Source of the DNA: CBDBCU01 sp965242615
GTDB lineage: Bacteria; Chloroflexota; Dehalococcoidia; Lucifugimonadales; UBA3495
Reading direction: 5' to 3'
Length of the DNA: 64,000 nt
NCBI GenBank assembly: GCA_965242615.1
Contig: CBDESR010000004.1
Location: 62,001-126,000 of the forward strand
Below, one piece after another: positions 16,899 through 26,895 of this stretch (positions are counted from its first letter, which is position 1; each line of letters begins with the position of its first letter). The translations under genes and the position numbers were made by a program. The notes below the pieces were generated by a model. It was not told where the DNA came from. It was given only the letters and a program-made list of their open reading frames with translations, and searched no databases.

Positions 16899-17842
16899 AA
16901 CACCGCTATCGGGTTCACCGGCGAACCGGTAGTATTGTGCAAGCGCAGCGGGCCAATAGACACCAAAAACTCCCAGCGATTCCGCTCCCGGCAGGCTTCA
17001 GCCACCTCCTCGAGGTTCGCATTATCCAGAATCCACAGCCCCATCGCCGTAATGCCCACCTGATGGATTGGTTGCAAAACCGTTTCGTATTGCGGCGGGC
17101 TGACATCGTTGCCCGTGTCCGAACCCAGAACGGCAATGCCCCGCTCGTGAAACAGCGGCAGGCAAGCGGCCTGGCAAGCCGTAGAACCGGCGGCCCGCTC
17201 CACCGGCCCCTCCACATTGCGGCGGTGCAATTGGCCGGTGCGCACCAACAGAATATCCCCCTCCTCGACCGTAAAGCCGCACCGTTCCTCCGCCGCCCGA
17301 ATATCCTCCGGCATCACCCCCTCGCCCCGTTCCAGCCAGTCCACGCCGCGCACCAGTGGTACATCGACCAGCACGCCCCGGGTGATAAAGCCGTTTTTGG
17401 CGGCCTCGACCGAGCAGACCGTCGCCCCCATACTGGTCGAAACCAAATGCGCCGGCTTGCCGTTGTAGGTTTTGCCCTCCCAAAAGAAATGCGCCAGGCT
17501 GTCCACATGGGTAACGGTATAGCCGTGGAAAATCATCCCGAAATAGTCCACCGCGGCGGCGTTGGGCCGATTGCTGACCTTATCCCCGCTGCCCCAACCC
17601 TCGCCGCTCTCGACCATAAAATGCACCGGCGGCGCCGGAGCGTCCAGGCTCGGCTCAAAACGGACGGTGCGGGCCAGGGATACCGTAGTTCCTTCCTGAA
17701 CCGTAGCCAGCGCGCGGCGGGTCTTTTCCGGAGTAATCAGGTTGGGCGTACCCAGTTCATCCTCAGCCCCCCAGCGGCCCCAGTTGCAAAGCCGCTGAAA
17801 GTAGCCCAGAACTTCCGATTCGGCGGGAATAGTAGCAGGCAT
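16895..17842 (-). CDS. Cyclase family protein (kynurenine formamidase-like)
   Basis: This 315-aa metal-dependent hydrolase of the putative cyclase family contains H-G-Y-T-V-T-H-V-D-S-L-A-H, the family's HxGTHxDxxxH metal site with a valine-threonine variant (near residue 105). The rest is typical: LVDVPLVRGVDWL, EEGDILLVRTG, and a nucleophile-region LGSDTGNDVSPPQ. The ATG at 17842 is chosen because GGGAGG lies 9 nt upstream; a longer frame to 17887 lacks this. The substrate is unknown: relatives hydrolyse N-formylkynurenine, isatin or other amides and lactones. It is a single gene, divergent from the broken glycosyltransferase. Confidence 0.88.
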   Translation of the reverse strand: MPATIPAESEVLGYFQRLCNWGRWGAEDELGTPNLITPEKTRRALATVQEGTTVSLARTVRFEPSLDAPAPPVHFMVESGEGWGSGDKVSNRPNAAAVDYFGMIFHGYTVTHVDSLAHFFWEGKTYNGKPAHLVSTSMGATVCSVEAAKNGFITRGVLVDVPLVRGVDWLERGEGVMPEDIRAAEERCGFTVEEGDILLVRTGQLHRRNVEGPVERAAGSTACQAACLPLFHERGIAVLGSDTGNDVSPPQYETVLQPIHQVGITAMGLWILDNANLEEVAEACRERNRWEFLVSIGPLRLHNTTGSPVNPIAVF

Positions 17843-17984
17843 AGCGTTTTCCTCCCGACAAAAGATGGGAATAGCCGCAGAGACCAATTAAGTCAGGGGG
17901 ATTATGCCCCATTTGCGGCGGCGGCGCAATATGGGAAGTTGAGGTTTCCGTTGTTCCTTGACCGGACATATATAATATCTAGCC

Positions 17985-20366
17985 ATGGCTCTGACTGCCT
18001 TGCTACCCGCCGCCCCCAACTCCCAGGCCCAGCCCGGGGTTGCCAACCCGCGCTGGCGCATTGCCGGCCGCAATGCCCGCTGGTACTACGCCGCCGCCTT
18101 GGCCATACTACTGCTGGCCGCCGTACTGCGTTTTTATGACCTGGCCGGAGACCCCCCTCGATCGTCTAGAAGCGGAAACCTTCGGCAATAGCTAGGGGGA
18201 TTCTCCGCGCGAATTCCTGATACATTTGAGGAATTACTCGCATCCGGTTGCGTATCCCCTGTTACTGAGAGCGGTTCAGGAAGTAGCAGTTTCCCGTTTC
18301 AGTACTCGCGTGGCGCCGGCTGTGGCGAGCCTGCTGACGGTGGCGGCAATACTGTTTCTGTTGCCCCGGTGTGGCTGCGACCGTCGCGCCGCTTTAATAG
18401 CGGGGCTGCTGGCGACCCTTTCCGTTGCGGACATCGAGTTAGCCCAGAAAGGTCGAGTCTATTCCTTGGCCGCTCTGTCCTCAGTTTTAATAATCGCCGG
18501 GTTGCTGCTGTATCTGCGGACGGGGCGAAAAACGCTGTTTGCTGTAACGCTGTTCCTGGCGCCGCTGCTTAACTATGGTTCGGCCATTTTCGGCATCGCC
18601 GCCTTGGTTGCCGCCCTGGTCGCCGGCCGCCCGATGGCGGCGTCCCGGAATGGCGCGCCGGGAAACTTTCATTCCTACCCGGCGCGTCTTTGGCATTGGC
18701 TACAGCAGCGGAAAGACCTGGCCGCGCCGGGGGCGTCCTGGTTGGCGGGCAGCGTCGCCACCGGGGCCCTCTCCTTATTAAACCAATGGCAATGGGCGCC
18801 CAGCGGCAGCGGAAAGTATTTTTTTGACTGGAACGCCCCGCTGACCGCAGCATTGCCTTTCACCGTCGCCCGGCTGTGGGAATCCCTGACCTGGCTAATG
18901 CCGTCCGTTGTCGCCGCTCTGGCCGTTGGGGCTTTCGGGATAGTCTTGTTAGCTTCCCTCGCTCGGCGGCGGTTTCATCCGGTTCTGCTACTGACCCTGT
19001 CGGCATTGGGAATTGCCGCCGCCTTATCCCTGCTGCGCTTTTACCCGCTGGGCGCGACCAGGCAGATCTTGTATCTGGCGCCGCTGCTTTTTCTGGCGGT
19101 AGGCTTCGTCTTTTGCGCGGCAGCCGACCGGCTGGCGGCTTGGTCCCGCCGGGAGTGGCTGTCGCCGGCGGTGCTGGCAACCTTTGCCCTGTTGAGTGGA
19201 CTGGCTGGCGTGGCGGCAATCCGGGCGGCGGATGTTTATGCGGCGCAAGATGACCCGGTTGCCGACTTTTACGCGGTATTGAAAGAGCGGGTTCAAGCCG
19301 ATGACGCGGTTTATGCCTCCAGCGATGTGTTTCTGCAAGCCCAGTTTTATCTTTGGGGAAAGCCGGCTTATCTCCGGGACTGGGTGTGTTATAGCGACGC
19401 GGTGGCTGATTGCAAAGCGGAAACGGTCAATTTGACTCTCCGGGAACAGCCGGCGGCGCAACGCCTCTGGTTTATCTATTGGGGAGAACCGGGCTTGAAA
19501 GAAACGGTCTTGCAAGACTGGGAGCAGCAGGGCTTGGTCGAGCGCATTCCGGTTGACCGGGGACGGGCGGCTTGGCTGATGCGGGATACCGCCTGGCTGC
19601 GGGAAATGCAGGCCGCGCTGGAGCTGGAACGCCGGGACATTACGGCGGGGGAACCGGCGGCCCGCGCCAATTTTGACCTGTATCTGCGGGAGGACACCCT
19701 GTATTACCACAAAGAACCCTGCAACACCGCCAAATATATCGCCGCCGCCGTAGTCGATGACCCCCGCGGCAGTTTTTTCCTGAACTTGATTCCCTTGGCT
19801 GCTGCGGACTTGCCGCCGCTCCAACACGCCGCCGGCCGCCAGGAATTGAACTTTACTTTCTGGCAGCGCGGCACGGAGCTGGCCGGCAAATGTTTTGCGA
19901 AAGTGCCTTTGCCCGATTACGATTCCCCTTTGGCTGAAATCCGGGCCGGTCAGTATGTCGACGCTGGCGGCCCCCTGTGGGAAGCCGTCATTGACCGCAA
20001 ACCCGACTATTTCCGTTCCGTCGATCCGGCAATTACTGCCGCCGCGCCGGCCGCCCGCGGCGTCTTTGACCTGTATCTGACTGAGGATGCGCTTTATTAC
20101 TACCGGGAACCGTGCCATCCGGCGGATACAACCCGGCGTTTTTCCTGCACTTCATCCCGGCGGACGCGGCGGACCTGCCGGCGGAAGGACAGCAGCGCGG
20201 TTTTGACAATCGGGACTTTGCTTTTGACCGCTATGGGGCTGTCTTTGACGGCAAGTGTATGGACAAGGTACGCCGGCCCGATTACCCCATCGCCGCCATT
20301 AAAACCGGCCAGTTTGTCCCCGGCGAGCCGCCGGCGTGGTCGGTAGAGTTGGCGGTGGCGCCGTAA
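17985..20366 (+). pseudogene. Broken membrane glycosyltransferase (dolichyl-phosphate mannosyltransferase-like) with repeated C-terminal modules
   Basis: The reading frame starts MALTALLPAAPNS, with a first membrane helix ending L-R-F-Y-D-L-A-G-D-P-P, as in ArnT/PMT-like GT-C enzymes. Around a C6 run near 18152 the frame shifts: the continuation L-E-A-E-T-F-G is in the +1 frame, which then meets a TAG at 18193. Translation would continue in that frame (HLRNYSHPVAYPLLLRAV) through several membrane helices. At about 20118 the frame shifts back, again needed to finish the second of two ~100-aa modules (FDLYLxEDxLYYxxEPC ... PDY..A.I..GQ.V). Three lesions argue for a pseudogene, or less likely sequencing errors. 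TATAAT at 17971 lies 8 nt from the ATG and could drive a leaderless mRNA. Confidence 0.75.
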
Positions 20367-20482
20367 GTCGCCGCTTATTGCTTAGCGAACCACCCCAGGT
20401 TAGAAACCGGCCCGCCAATATGCTACAATGGCGGCCTTAAAGCCCGGATCCTTGAAATCCAGCAAGTTAGAGAGGGTTGGCT

Positions 20483-22744
20483 ATGTCCAATATCGTACTG
20501 TCAAATACCGACTACGCCGTAGTTGGCACCCGCCCCATCCGCCACGACGGCACCGACAAAGTCACCGGCCGCGCCAAATACGGCGGCGACTTCCAAATGG
20601 CCGGCTTGCTCCATGGCAAAGTCCTCCGCAGCCCCCATGCCCACGCCCGCATCAAATCCATCGACACCCGCCAAGCCGCCGCCTTGCCCGGTGTCAAAGC
20701 CGTAGTAACCGGCCAGGATTTGCCGGTGGCGTCTATGGAAAACCCCGGCCGGGGGATGCGCTTTTCCAGCGAAAACATCCTCGCCCAGGATAAGGCGTTG
20801 TACCGCGGCCACGCCGTCGCCGCTGTCGCCGCCATCAACCCCCACATTGCCGAAACCGCCCTTTCCCTCATCCAAGTCGAGTACGAACCTCTGCCCCCGG
20901 TCATCAATGTCACCGCCGCGATGCAGGACGACGCCCCCCTGGTTATCGAGGATTTGACCACCACCGAACTGGGCGAGCGCACCGACAAGCGCAGCAACAT
21001 CGCCACCCACTTCCAGTACGAATTGGGCGACCTCGACGCCGGCTTTGCCCAAGCCGATCTAGTCGTCGAGCGGGAATTCCACACCACCACCGTCCATCAG
21101 GGCTACATTGAACCCCAGAACGCCGCCGCCCTCTGGAACGCCGACGGCAAGCTGACCGTCTGGACCAGCACCCAAGGCGCCTTCAGCGCGCGGGATTCTC
21201 TGGCTCAGATTCTTAACTTGCCCGTCTCCCAAGTCAAAGTCGTCCCTATGGAAATCGGCGGCGGCTTCGGCGGCAAAATCCCCGTCTATCTCGAACCCAT
21301 GGCCGCCCTCCTCTCCCAAAAAAGCGGCCAAGCCGTCAAACTCCTAATGTCCCGCACCGATGTCTTTGAGAGCACCGGCCCCACTTCCGGCGCCTGGGTC
21401 AAAGTCAAAGTCGGCGCTACCCAAGACGGCAAACTCACCGCCGCCACCGCTACCCTGGCTCTCGAAGCCGGCGCCTTCCCCGGCTCCCCGGTCACTATGG
21501 GCGCCCAGTGCATCTTTGCCCCCTACGACATCCCCAATGTCCACACCGAGGGCTACGATGTCGTGGTCAACAAGCCCAAAGTCGCCCCCTACCGCGCTCC
21601 CGGCGCCCCCATCGCCGCCTTTGCCGGGGAGCAGGTGATCGACGAAATCGCCGACCAGTTGAACATCGACCCGGTCGAGTTCCGTCTCCGCAACGCCTCC
21701 AAGGAAGGTACCCGCCGCGTCGAAGGCCCGGAATTCCCGGTCATCGGCAATATCGAATGCGTCGAGGCGGCCAAAGCCACCGACCACTACAACACCCCCT
21801 TGACCGGCCCCAACCAGGGCCGCGGCATCGCTTCCGGCTTCTGGTTCAACATCGGGATGCAGTCCAGTTGCAGCATCGGCGTCAACGCCGACGGCACCAT
21901 CAGCCTGGTCGAGGGTTCTACCGACATTGGCGGCACCCGCGCCTCTATCGCTATGCAGGCCGCCGAAGTGCTGAACATCCCCGCCGAGGATGTCCGCCCC
22001 AGCGTGGCCGACACCGACTCCGTGGGCTACACCTTCCTCACCGGCGGCAGCCGCACCACCTTTGCCAGCGGTTGGGCCGCCTACGAATGCGCCCAGGACA
22101 TCAAAAAGCAGCTCATCGAGCGGGCGGCCACTATCTGGGACGTCTCCGCCGCCGATGTCGAACTGGTCGCCGGCGCTTTTCAGCACAAGTCCGACTCCGA
22201 CCTGAAAATGACCTTCAAGGAACTGGCCGCCCAGCTCAACGGCAGCGGCGGCCCCATCTCCAGCCAGGTCAGCGTCGACCCCCGCGGCGCCGGCGGCGCT
22301 TTCAGCACCCATATTGTCGATGTGGAAGTTGACCCGGAAACCGGCAAGGTGGACATTCTCCGCTACACCACCGTACAGGATGCCGGCAAAGCCATCCACC
22401 CCAGCTATGTCGAAGGCCAAATGCAGGGCGGCGTCGTGCAGGGTATCGGTTGGGCCTTGAACGAGGAATACTTCTTTAACCCGGACGGCCAGATGGTCAA
22501 CTCCAGTTTCCTCGACTACCGTATGCCCATCAGCCTCGACCTCCCGATGATTGACACCGTCATTGTCGAAGTCGCCAACCCCGGCCATCCCTACGGAGTC
22601 CGCGGCGTCGGCGAAGTCCCCATCGTCCCTCCTATGGCCGCCATTGCCAACGCCATCCACGACGCCATCGGCGTACGCATGGAAAAACTCCCCATGTCCC
22701 CCGGCGCCATCCTCGAAGCCCTCTGGCAAAAGAACGGCCGCTAA
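20483..22744 (+). CDS. Molybdenum hydroxylase large subunit (xanthine dehydrogenase/aldehyde oxidase family)
   Basis: This 753-aa molybdopterin-cytosine-dinucleotide-binding subunit is recognised by AKYGGDFQMAGLLHGKVLRSPHAHARI at the N-terminus, EIGGGFGGK near 260, PYRAPGAPIAAFAGEQVIDEIA near 370 and the C-terminal catalytic glutamate in RGVGEVPIVPP. The AYRCSFR loop of form-I CO dehydrogenase is absent, so it is not CoxL. The ATG at 20483 follows GAGAGGG; an in-frame TTG at 20477 is less likely. Partner FAD and 2Fe-2S subunits, normally adjacent, are missing, so they must be encoded elsewhere or the protein must pair with a shared set. The substrate cannot be inferred. Confidence 0.93.
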   Translation: MSNIVLSNTDYAVVGTRPIRHDGTDKVTGRAKYGGDFQMAGLLHGKVLRSPHAHARIKSIDTRQAAALPGVKAVVTGQDLPVASMENPGRGMRFSSENILAQDKALYRGHAVAAVAAINPHIAETALSLIQVEYEPLPPVINVTAAMQDDAPLVIEDLTTTELGERTDKRSNIATHFQYELGDLDAGFAQADLVVEREFHTTTVHQGYIEPQNAAALWNADGKLTVWTSTQGAFSARDSLAQILNLPVSQVKVVPMEIGGGFGGKIPVYLEPMAALLSQKSGQAVKLLMSRTDVFESTGPTSGAWVKVKVGATQDGKLTAATATLALEAGAFPGSPVTMGAQCIFAPYDIPNVHTEGYDVVVNKPKVAPYRAPGAPIAAFAGEQVIDEIADQLNIDPVEFRLRNASKEGTRRVEGPEFPVIGNIECVEAAKATDHYNTPLTGPNQGRGIASGFWFNIGMQSSCSIGVNADGTISLVEGSTDIGGTRASIAMQAAEVLNIPAEDVRPSVADTDSVGYTFLTGGSRTTFASGWAAYECAQDIKKQLIERAATIWDVSAADVELVAGAFQHKSDSDLKMTFKELAAQLNGSGGPISSQVSVDPRGAGGAFSTHIVDVEVDPETGKVDILRYTTVQDAGKAIHPSYVEGQMQGGVVQGIGWALNEEYFFNPDGQMVNSSFLDYRMPISLDLPMIDTVIVEVANPGHPYGVRGVGEVPIVPPMAAIANAIHDAIGVRMEKLPMSPGAILEALWQKNGR

Positions 22745-22849
22745 CTCCGGCCCGCAAGTGGCGGCGGCCGTCAAACCCGGCGGCCGTCGCCTTGCCTTGC
22801 CGCCCGCCGCCGTGTTAAATTATTAGCAAGGGAGACAACGGTCATCCCA

Positions 22850-23374
22850 ATGGTTGCATCCAATCCGGAAATCCGTATCGGGATCCCCACCATACCCCTC
22901 GAATCGGTCCGTTGGTGGGCTATCCTGTTCAGTGTTGGCACCGTCTACCTGACCGGCGCCAACACCCTGTCCCAAACCCTCCGGCTGGAAAACCTGACCT
23001 GGTTGGAAATTCAGCGCATCGCCACCGCCGAGTTTCTGCAAGCCGGCGGCGCGTCCATTATCGGCGCCGCCATCATTGTCGAGGTGTTCAGAATGATTTT
23101 TGCCGTTTTGGCCGAACTGCGCGCTATTCGGAAAGGCGAGGAGATCGGCGAGAAGCGCGGTGAGGAGCGTGGCGAGGAACGCGGCATCGCCATCGGCGAG
23201 GAGCGTGGCGAGGAACGCGGCATCGCCATTGGCGAAAAGCGCGGCTTTGCCGCAGCCAATGCCCGCTGGGAAGGCTGGTGGCAGCGCCGCCAGGAAGCGG
23301 AACGGCGCGGCGAACCCTTTGACGAACCGCCGCCCAGCGCCAACCACCGCAACGGTGCCGCCGACGTCCCCTAA
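22850..23374 (+). CDS. Membrane protein with tandem E/R-rich repeats
   Basis: This 174-aa protein has two likely membrane helices (SVRWWAILFSVGTVYLTGA and GGASIIGAAIIVEVFRMIFAV), then a cytoplasmic, strongly charged tail built from repeats of G-E-E-R-G-E-E-R-G-I-A-I. The DNA between about 23145 and 23245 repeats a GGCGAGGAGCGTGGCGAGGA unit of roughly 36 bp. The family is not recognised. The helix-repeat tail resembles the low-complexity tails of Chloroflexota and cyanobacterial proteins of unknown role. It stands between the molybdenum hydroxylase and a CMD protein on the same strand; spacing is over 100 nt before it. Confidence 0.7.
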   Translation: MVASNPEIRIGIPTIPLESVRWWAILFSVGTVYLTGANTLSQTLRLENLTWLEIQRIATAEFLQAGGASIIGAAIIVEVFRMIFAVLAELRAIRKGEEIGEKRGEERGEERGIAIGEERGEERGIAIGEKRGFAAANARWEGWWQRRQEAERRGEPFDEPPPSANHRNGAADVP

Positions 23375-23401
23375 CTCTCCCACCTAAGGAGGAACCCACT
23401 A

Positions 23402-23950
23402 ATGGCCCGTGTCCCCTTTGCCACCCGCGAAACTATGTCCCCGGAAGGGCAGCCGGTTTGGGATGACATCCAGACCAGCCGCGGCGGCGTCCAGCCCAAC
23501 TACGCCGCCCTGCTCAACAACCCCCAAGCCGCCGCCAACTTCGCCCACCTCGGCGGCTATGTCCGCTTTGAGACGCCCCTCGACCCCCGGGTCAAGGCGT
23601 TGTCAATCCTCACCGCCGCCCGGGAAGCCGGCGGCCACTATGTCTGGACGGTGAACCAGCGCGGGGCCAAAGCCGCCGGCCTTGAGGACGACATTATCGC
23701 CGCCATCCGGGAATACCGCGCCCCGGTCGGCTTGCCGCCCAATGACGCCGCCGTAGTCCAGTTCGTCCTCGAACTGCTGCGCCAGCACCGCATTTCCGAC
23801 GCCACCTTTGAGAGCGTCCGCGCCCAAGTCGGCGACGCCGGCATCATAGACATCCTCGTCGTAGTCGCCTACTACCACGGCTTGGCCCACAGCCTCCAAG
23901 CCCTGCAAGTCGAACTCCCCGCCGGCACCGAAACCGACTTGACCTATTAG
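23402..23950 (+). CDS. Carboxymuconolactone decarboxylase family protein
   Basis: This 182-aa all-alpha AhpD/CMD-like protein has PRVKALSILTAAREAGGHYVWTVNQRGAKAAGLEDDIIAAI, the family core around residues 58-100. The CxxC of peroxidase-active AhpD is absent, so a thiol-peroxidase role is unlikely; the glutamate and histidine positions of the decarboxylase branch are more relevant. AAGGAGGAACCCACTA precedes the ATG. A strong terminator follows at 23982. A second CMD protein lies at 37565. The substrate is unknown. Confidence 0.85.
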   Translation: MARVPFATRETMSPEGQPVWDDIQTSRGGVQPNYAALLNNPQAAANFAHLGGYVRFETPLDPRVKALSILTAAREAGGHYVWTVNQRGAKAAGLEDDIIAAIREYRAPVGLPPNDAAVVQFVLELLRQHRISDATFESVRAQVGDAGIIDILVVVAYYHGLAHSLQALQVELPAGTETDLTY

Positions 23951-23981
23951 CCGCCCGCCGGTTCTGTACCGGGAAAACTAA

Positions 23982-24015
23982 CGCCCGCCCCCAACATTCG
24001 GGGGCGGGCGGTTTT
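23982..24015. terminator. Rho-independent terminator between convergent genes
   Basis: CGCCCGCCCCC pairs with GGGGGCGGGCG around an AACATTC loop and is followed by GTTTT. It ends the CMD gene on the plus strand. On the minus strand the hairpin is followed by TTAGTTTT, so it could also end transcription of the convergent nuclease gene. Confidence 0.85.
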
Positions 24016-24016
24016 G

Positions 24017-25261
24017 CTAGGTTTGATTGGATGCCTCAAACTCGGCAAGGCAATCTACTATGCTCTGACTCGCCGCAGCGAACCTTTTTGCTGCAAAGTC
24101 CGACAGCCAAGTTTTTACCTTCCGGCGTACGGCTTCCTTATCCCAAGGGTCAGGAACAATCCCCTCCAAGCGGGTTTGCCCCACCAAGGAAAGCAAGACG
24201 AAGTCTGACGGCACTTCATCCCGCCTGGGCGGTAAAAATACGTCCGGCCTCTGCCTGACCTGTTCGTAGATGGCCCGCCGCGCCAATTCGTTTGTTCCGG
24301 GACTGAGCGCAAGGCACAACGACAAGTTGTTGCCCGACAAGTGGGTCTCGAACAACAACAGATGACCCGGGCCGCCCCAGAGTCCCCTTTCTCCGGTTTG
24401 CCCCGTCTTAAAGGTGTCAAACCCCTCCCAGTCAACTGAGTAGAATCGGGTGTACCAGTGGTTCGCGTAACCGCGACGCCATTGGGGGTTATCTTCGATG
24501 ACCTCTAAGAGAATTCTCCGCATCTCCACCCTGATATCGACCGGCTTGTGCCGATAAATCAGCTCAATGGCGTCGGAGTGTTCGGTGTAGATTTTCCGGG
24601 CCAGCTCCCGAACTTCTTTATCTCCCAAAATGTCCCTCCTCAAAGTGTTAGCGTACTGCCGTAGGAATACCCGCACCTCCTCATCGATGGAACCTGTCGG
24701 AGTCTGGGCGGTTTCCTCGACCAGTTGAGCGACTACTTGGTAGTCAATTGCTTTCCAATGCTCCTGCTCTGTGGCGTCCTGAGCAGATATTCCGCCCGGC
24801 GATAGAAACACATAGCACTGGGTAAAGTCGGGAAACTCGGCTGTCAGAGCTTGCCGGTAGCGGGTCAATTGCCGGCTGTGTTCCCCAGACCATACTTTGT
24901 TTTCAACGGCGCAGAGGAACTGCCGCCCATTGTCCAAGATGAGAATGTCCAGGTAACCCGTTTGCCCGTCAACCTCATTGGGCCACTCCGGTTCCACCTG
25001 TGCCGCCATCAGGTTGCCCCCGGACAGTTTCATTCCCGTAGTCGCGGACAAGAAACCTTTCAGGAAAGCATCGCCCAACCGGTGGTTTCCCTGGGGATTC
25101 AACAGCCAAGCCAATACCCGGGAGTGGGTTTCCTCCCCGTCCACCAGATTAAGCAGTCGGAACAGGTTAAACTCCGACAGCCGCCGCTTCTGTTCCAGTT
25201 CGGCCAAATCCGGGGCTTGGGCAAACCGCTCCAACGCCGCGCACTGTTCCGCCGGTTCCAT
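24017..25261 (-). CDS. PD-(D/E)XK nuclease superfamily protein
   Basis: This 414-aa protein has an N-terminal restriction-endonuclease-like domain: HSRVLAWLLNPQGNHRLGDAFLKGFL at ~46-71, then TGYLDILILDNGRQFLCAVENKVWSGEHSRQLTRYRQ (~115-150), giving a D...E-x-K active site (YLDI, VENK). This layout fits the PDDEXK-type family (PF14281) often found beside phage-defence genes. The C-terminal half (residues ~260-400) is unassigned and may bind a ligand or target. No partner gene is adjacent. The gene abuts the shared terminator downstream and is divergent from the M16 peptidase. Confidence 0.8.
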   Translation of the reverse strand: MEPAEQCAALERFAQAPDLAELEQKRRLSEFNLFRLLNLVDGEETHSRVLAWLLNPQGNHRLGDAFLKGFLSATTGMKLSGGNLMAAQVEPEWPNEVDGQTGYLDILILDNGRQFLCAVENKVWSGEHSRQLTRYRQALTAEFPDFTQCYVFLSPGGISAQDATEQEHWKAIDYQVVAQLVEETAQTPTGSIDEEVRVFLRQYANTLRRDILGDKEVRELARKIYTEHSDAIELIYRHKPVDIRVEMRRILLEVIEDNPQWRRGYANHWYTRFYSVDWEGFDTFKTGQTGERGLWGGPGHLLLFETHLSGNNLSLCLALSPGTNELARRAIYEQVRQRPDVFLPPRRDEVPSDFVLLSLVGQTRLEGIVPDPWDKEAVRRKVKTWLSDFAAKRFAAASQSIVDCLAEFEASNQT

Positions 25262-25608
25262 ATCGTCCCCTACCCTTGCTAAATACAGGAGCGGCCGGCC
25301 TCCGTAGAGCGGAGTCGCTGAAGGAGCGGCTCACTGCCGGTCGCTGCGGGGTTGATTGTAACGGCTGCGGGGCGTAGTAGTCAAGGGTTGGCGACCTTTG
25401 CGCGGCTATCTGACAGTGCCGATAAGCCGGGGAATACCCGTCCCACCGCCCGCTCATCCCCCTTGTTGCCCGCCCCTTGCTGGTATAAACTTGCCTTGAC
25501 GCCGCGATGGGGCTAATTCCCCGGGAGTTTTCCCGGCTGGCTTTGCCCCATTCCCGGCTCGCGGCAGGCGTCTTTTACGGACCTTTCGACAATTCCCTAG
25601 AGGTGATG

Positions 25609-26874
25609 ATGTATCAGCGCACCGTCCTGGCTAACCAACTGCGCGTTTTGACCGCCGCAATGCCCCATTCCACTTCTGTGTCGATAACCGTTTCCGTGGG
25701 GGCCGGTTCCCGCTACGAAACGGCGGAACTGGCCGGGCTGTCCCACTTTCTGGAGCATTTGCCCTTCAAGGGCACTGCCCACTGGCCCACGGCCCGGGAG
25801 GTCAGCGCCGCCATTGAGGGCGTGGGCGGGGTGATGAACGCCAGCACTGACCGGGAAATTACCGTGTTCTGGTGCAAAGTTGCCCGCCTGCACTTTCGGC
25901 AGGGGTTGTCCGTCCTGCTCGATTTGCTACTGAACCCCTTGCTGGAGCCGGAGGAAATGGAGCGGGAGCGGGAGGTCATTCAAGAGGAGCTGCGGATGAC
26001 CTACGATTACCCCTCCGACCGGGTGGGTCTGCTGATTGACGAAATCCTGTGGCCGGAGCAGGCTATGGGCCGGGATGTAGGCGGTACGCCGGAATCGGTG
26101 AACAACATTACCCTGGCCGATGTGCAGGATTATATGCAGCGGCAGTATAACCCGGCTAATACGGTGATTGCCGTTGCCGGCAATGTGGAGCATAACGAGA
26201 TAGTAGATCTTATCGACCGGGCTACGGCGGATTGGCGGCCGGCGGCCGGTCTGGATTGGGAACCGGCTACGGAGCTTAACGGCGGCGGGCCGTTGGCGCG
26301 GGTCGAGCGGAAACGCTGCGACCAAGCCCATTTGTGCTTGGGTCTGCCCGGCGTGTCTCTGACCGACCCCGACCGCTATCCCTTTCTGCTGCTGAACGGC
26401 ATCCTGGGCGACGGGATGAGCAGCCGGCTGTTCGTGAACCTGCGGGAAAATCAGGGCTTGGCTTATGATGTCGCCAGTTCCCTGAGCCACTTTCGGGACT
26501 GCGGCTCCTTGGTCGTCTATTGCGGGGTGGAGCCGAAAAAGACCAAGGAAGCGGTGCAAGCGGTAGTCGCGGAACTGGAGGGAATGCGCTACCCGGCGCC
26601 GGCCGAGGAGTTGAACAAGGCTAAAGAGTTTGCCAAGGGCCGGCTGCTGCTGCGGATGGAGGATACCCGGTCGGTAGCCGCTTGGTTGGGGGCGCAGGAG
26701 CTGTTGTTGGGGGAAATCGCCACGGTCGAGGATACTGTAGCCAAGATTGACGCCGTTACCGCTGACGACATCACCCGGACGGCGGAAAGGCTGATGGACC
26801 CGGAGCGGCTGCGCTTGGCGGTAGTCGGCCCCGGCGGCGGAGAAAAGAGCCTGCAACGGCTGCTGAAGTTTTAA
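25609..26874 (+). CDS. M16 family zinc peptidase (processing protease-like)
   Basis: This 421-aa peptidase of the pitrilysin/MPP class carries the inverted zinc motif H-F-L-E-H within SHFLEHLPFKGT (residues ~44-55). The distal zinc glutamate is expected in EREREVIQEELRM near 120. The C-terminal half has the second M16 domain with GMSSRLFVNLRENQGLAYDV, the substrate-binding R/Y-type motif. The start at 25609 (or ATG 25606) follows AGAGGTG; the frame is open further upstream but without a good start. It is related to bacterial PqqL/YmxG-type proteases that degrade or process peptides in the cytoplasm. No partner M16 subunit is adjacent. Confidence 0.92.
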   Translation: MYQRTVLANQLRVLTAAMPHSTSVSITVSVGAGSRYETAELAGLSHFLEHLPFKGTAHWPTAREVSAAIEGVGGVMNASTDREITVFWCKVARLHFRQGLSVLLDLLLNPLLEPEEMEREREVIQEELRMTYDYPSDRVGLLIDEILWPEQAMGRDVGGTPESVNNITLADVQDYMQRQYNPANTVIAVAGNVEHNEIVDLIDRATADWRPAAGLDWEPATELNGGGPLARVERKRCDQAHLCLGLPGVSLTDPDRYPFLLLNGILGDGMSSRLFVNLRENQGLAYDVASSLSHFRDCGSLVVYCGVEPKKTKEAVQAVVAELEGMRYPAPAEELNKAKEFAKGRLLLRMEDTRSVAAWLGAQELLLGEIATVEDTVAKIDAVTADDITRTAERLMDPERLRLAVVGPGGGEKSLQRLLKF

Positions 26875-26895
26875 CGCCGCCGGGCAGTTCCGCCC

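Noticed and set aside
20483..22744. Carbon-monoxide dehydrogenase large subunit CoxL
   Set aside because: The active-site loop AYRCSFR is missing; the equivalent region is PYRAPGAP.
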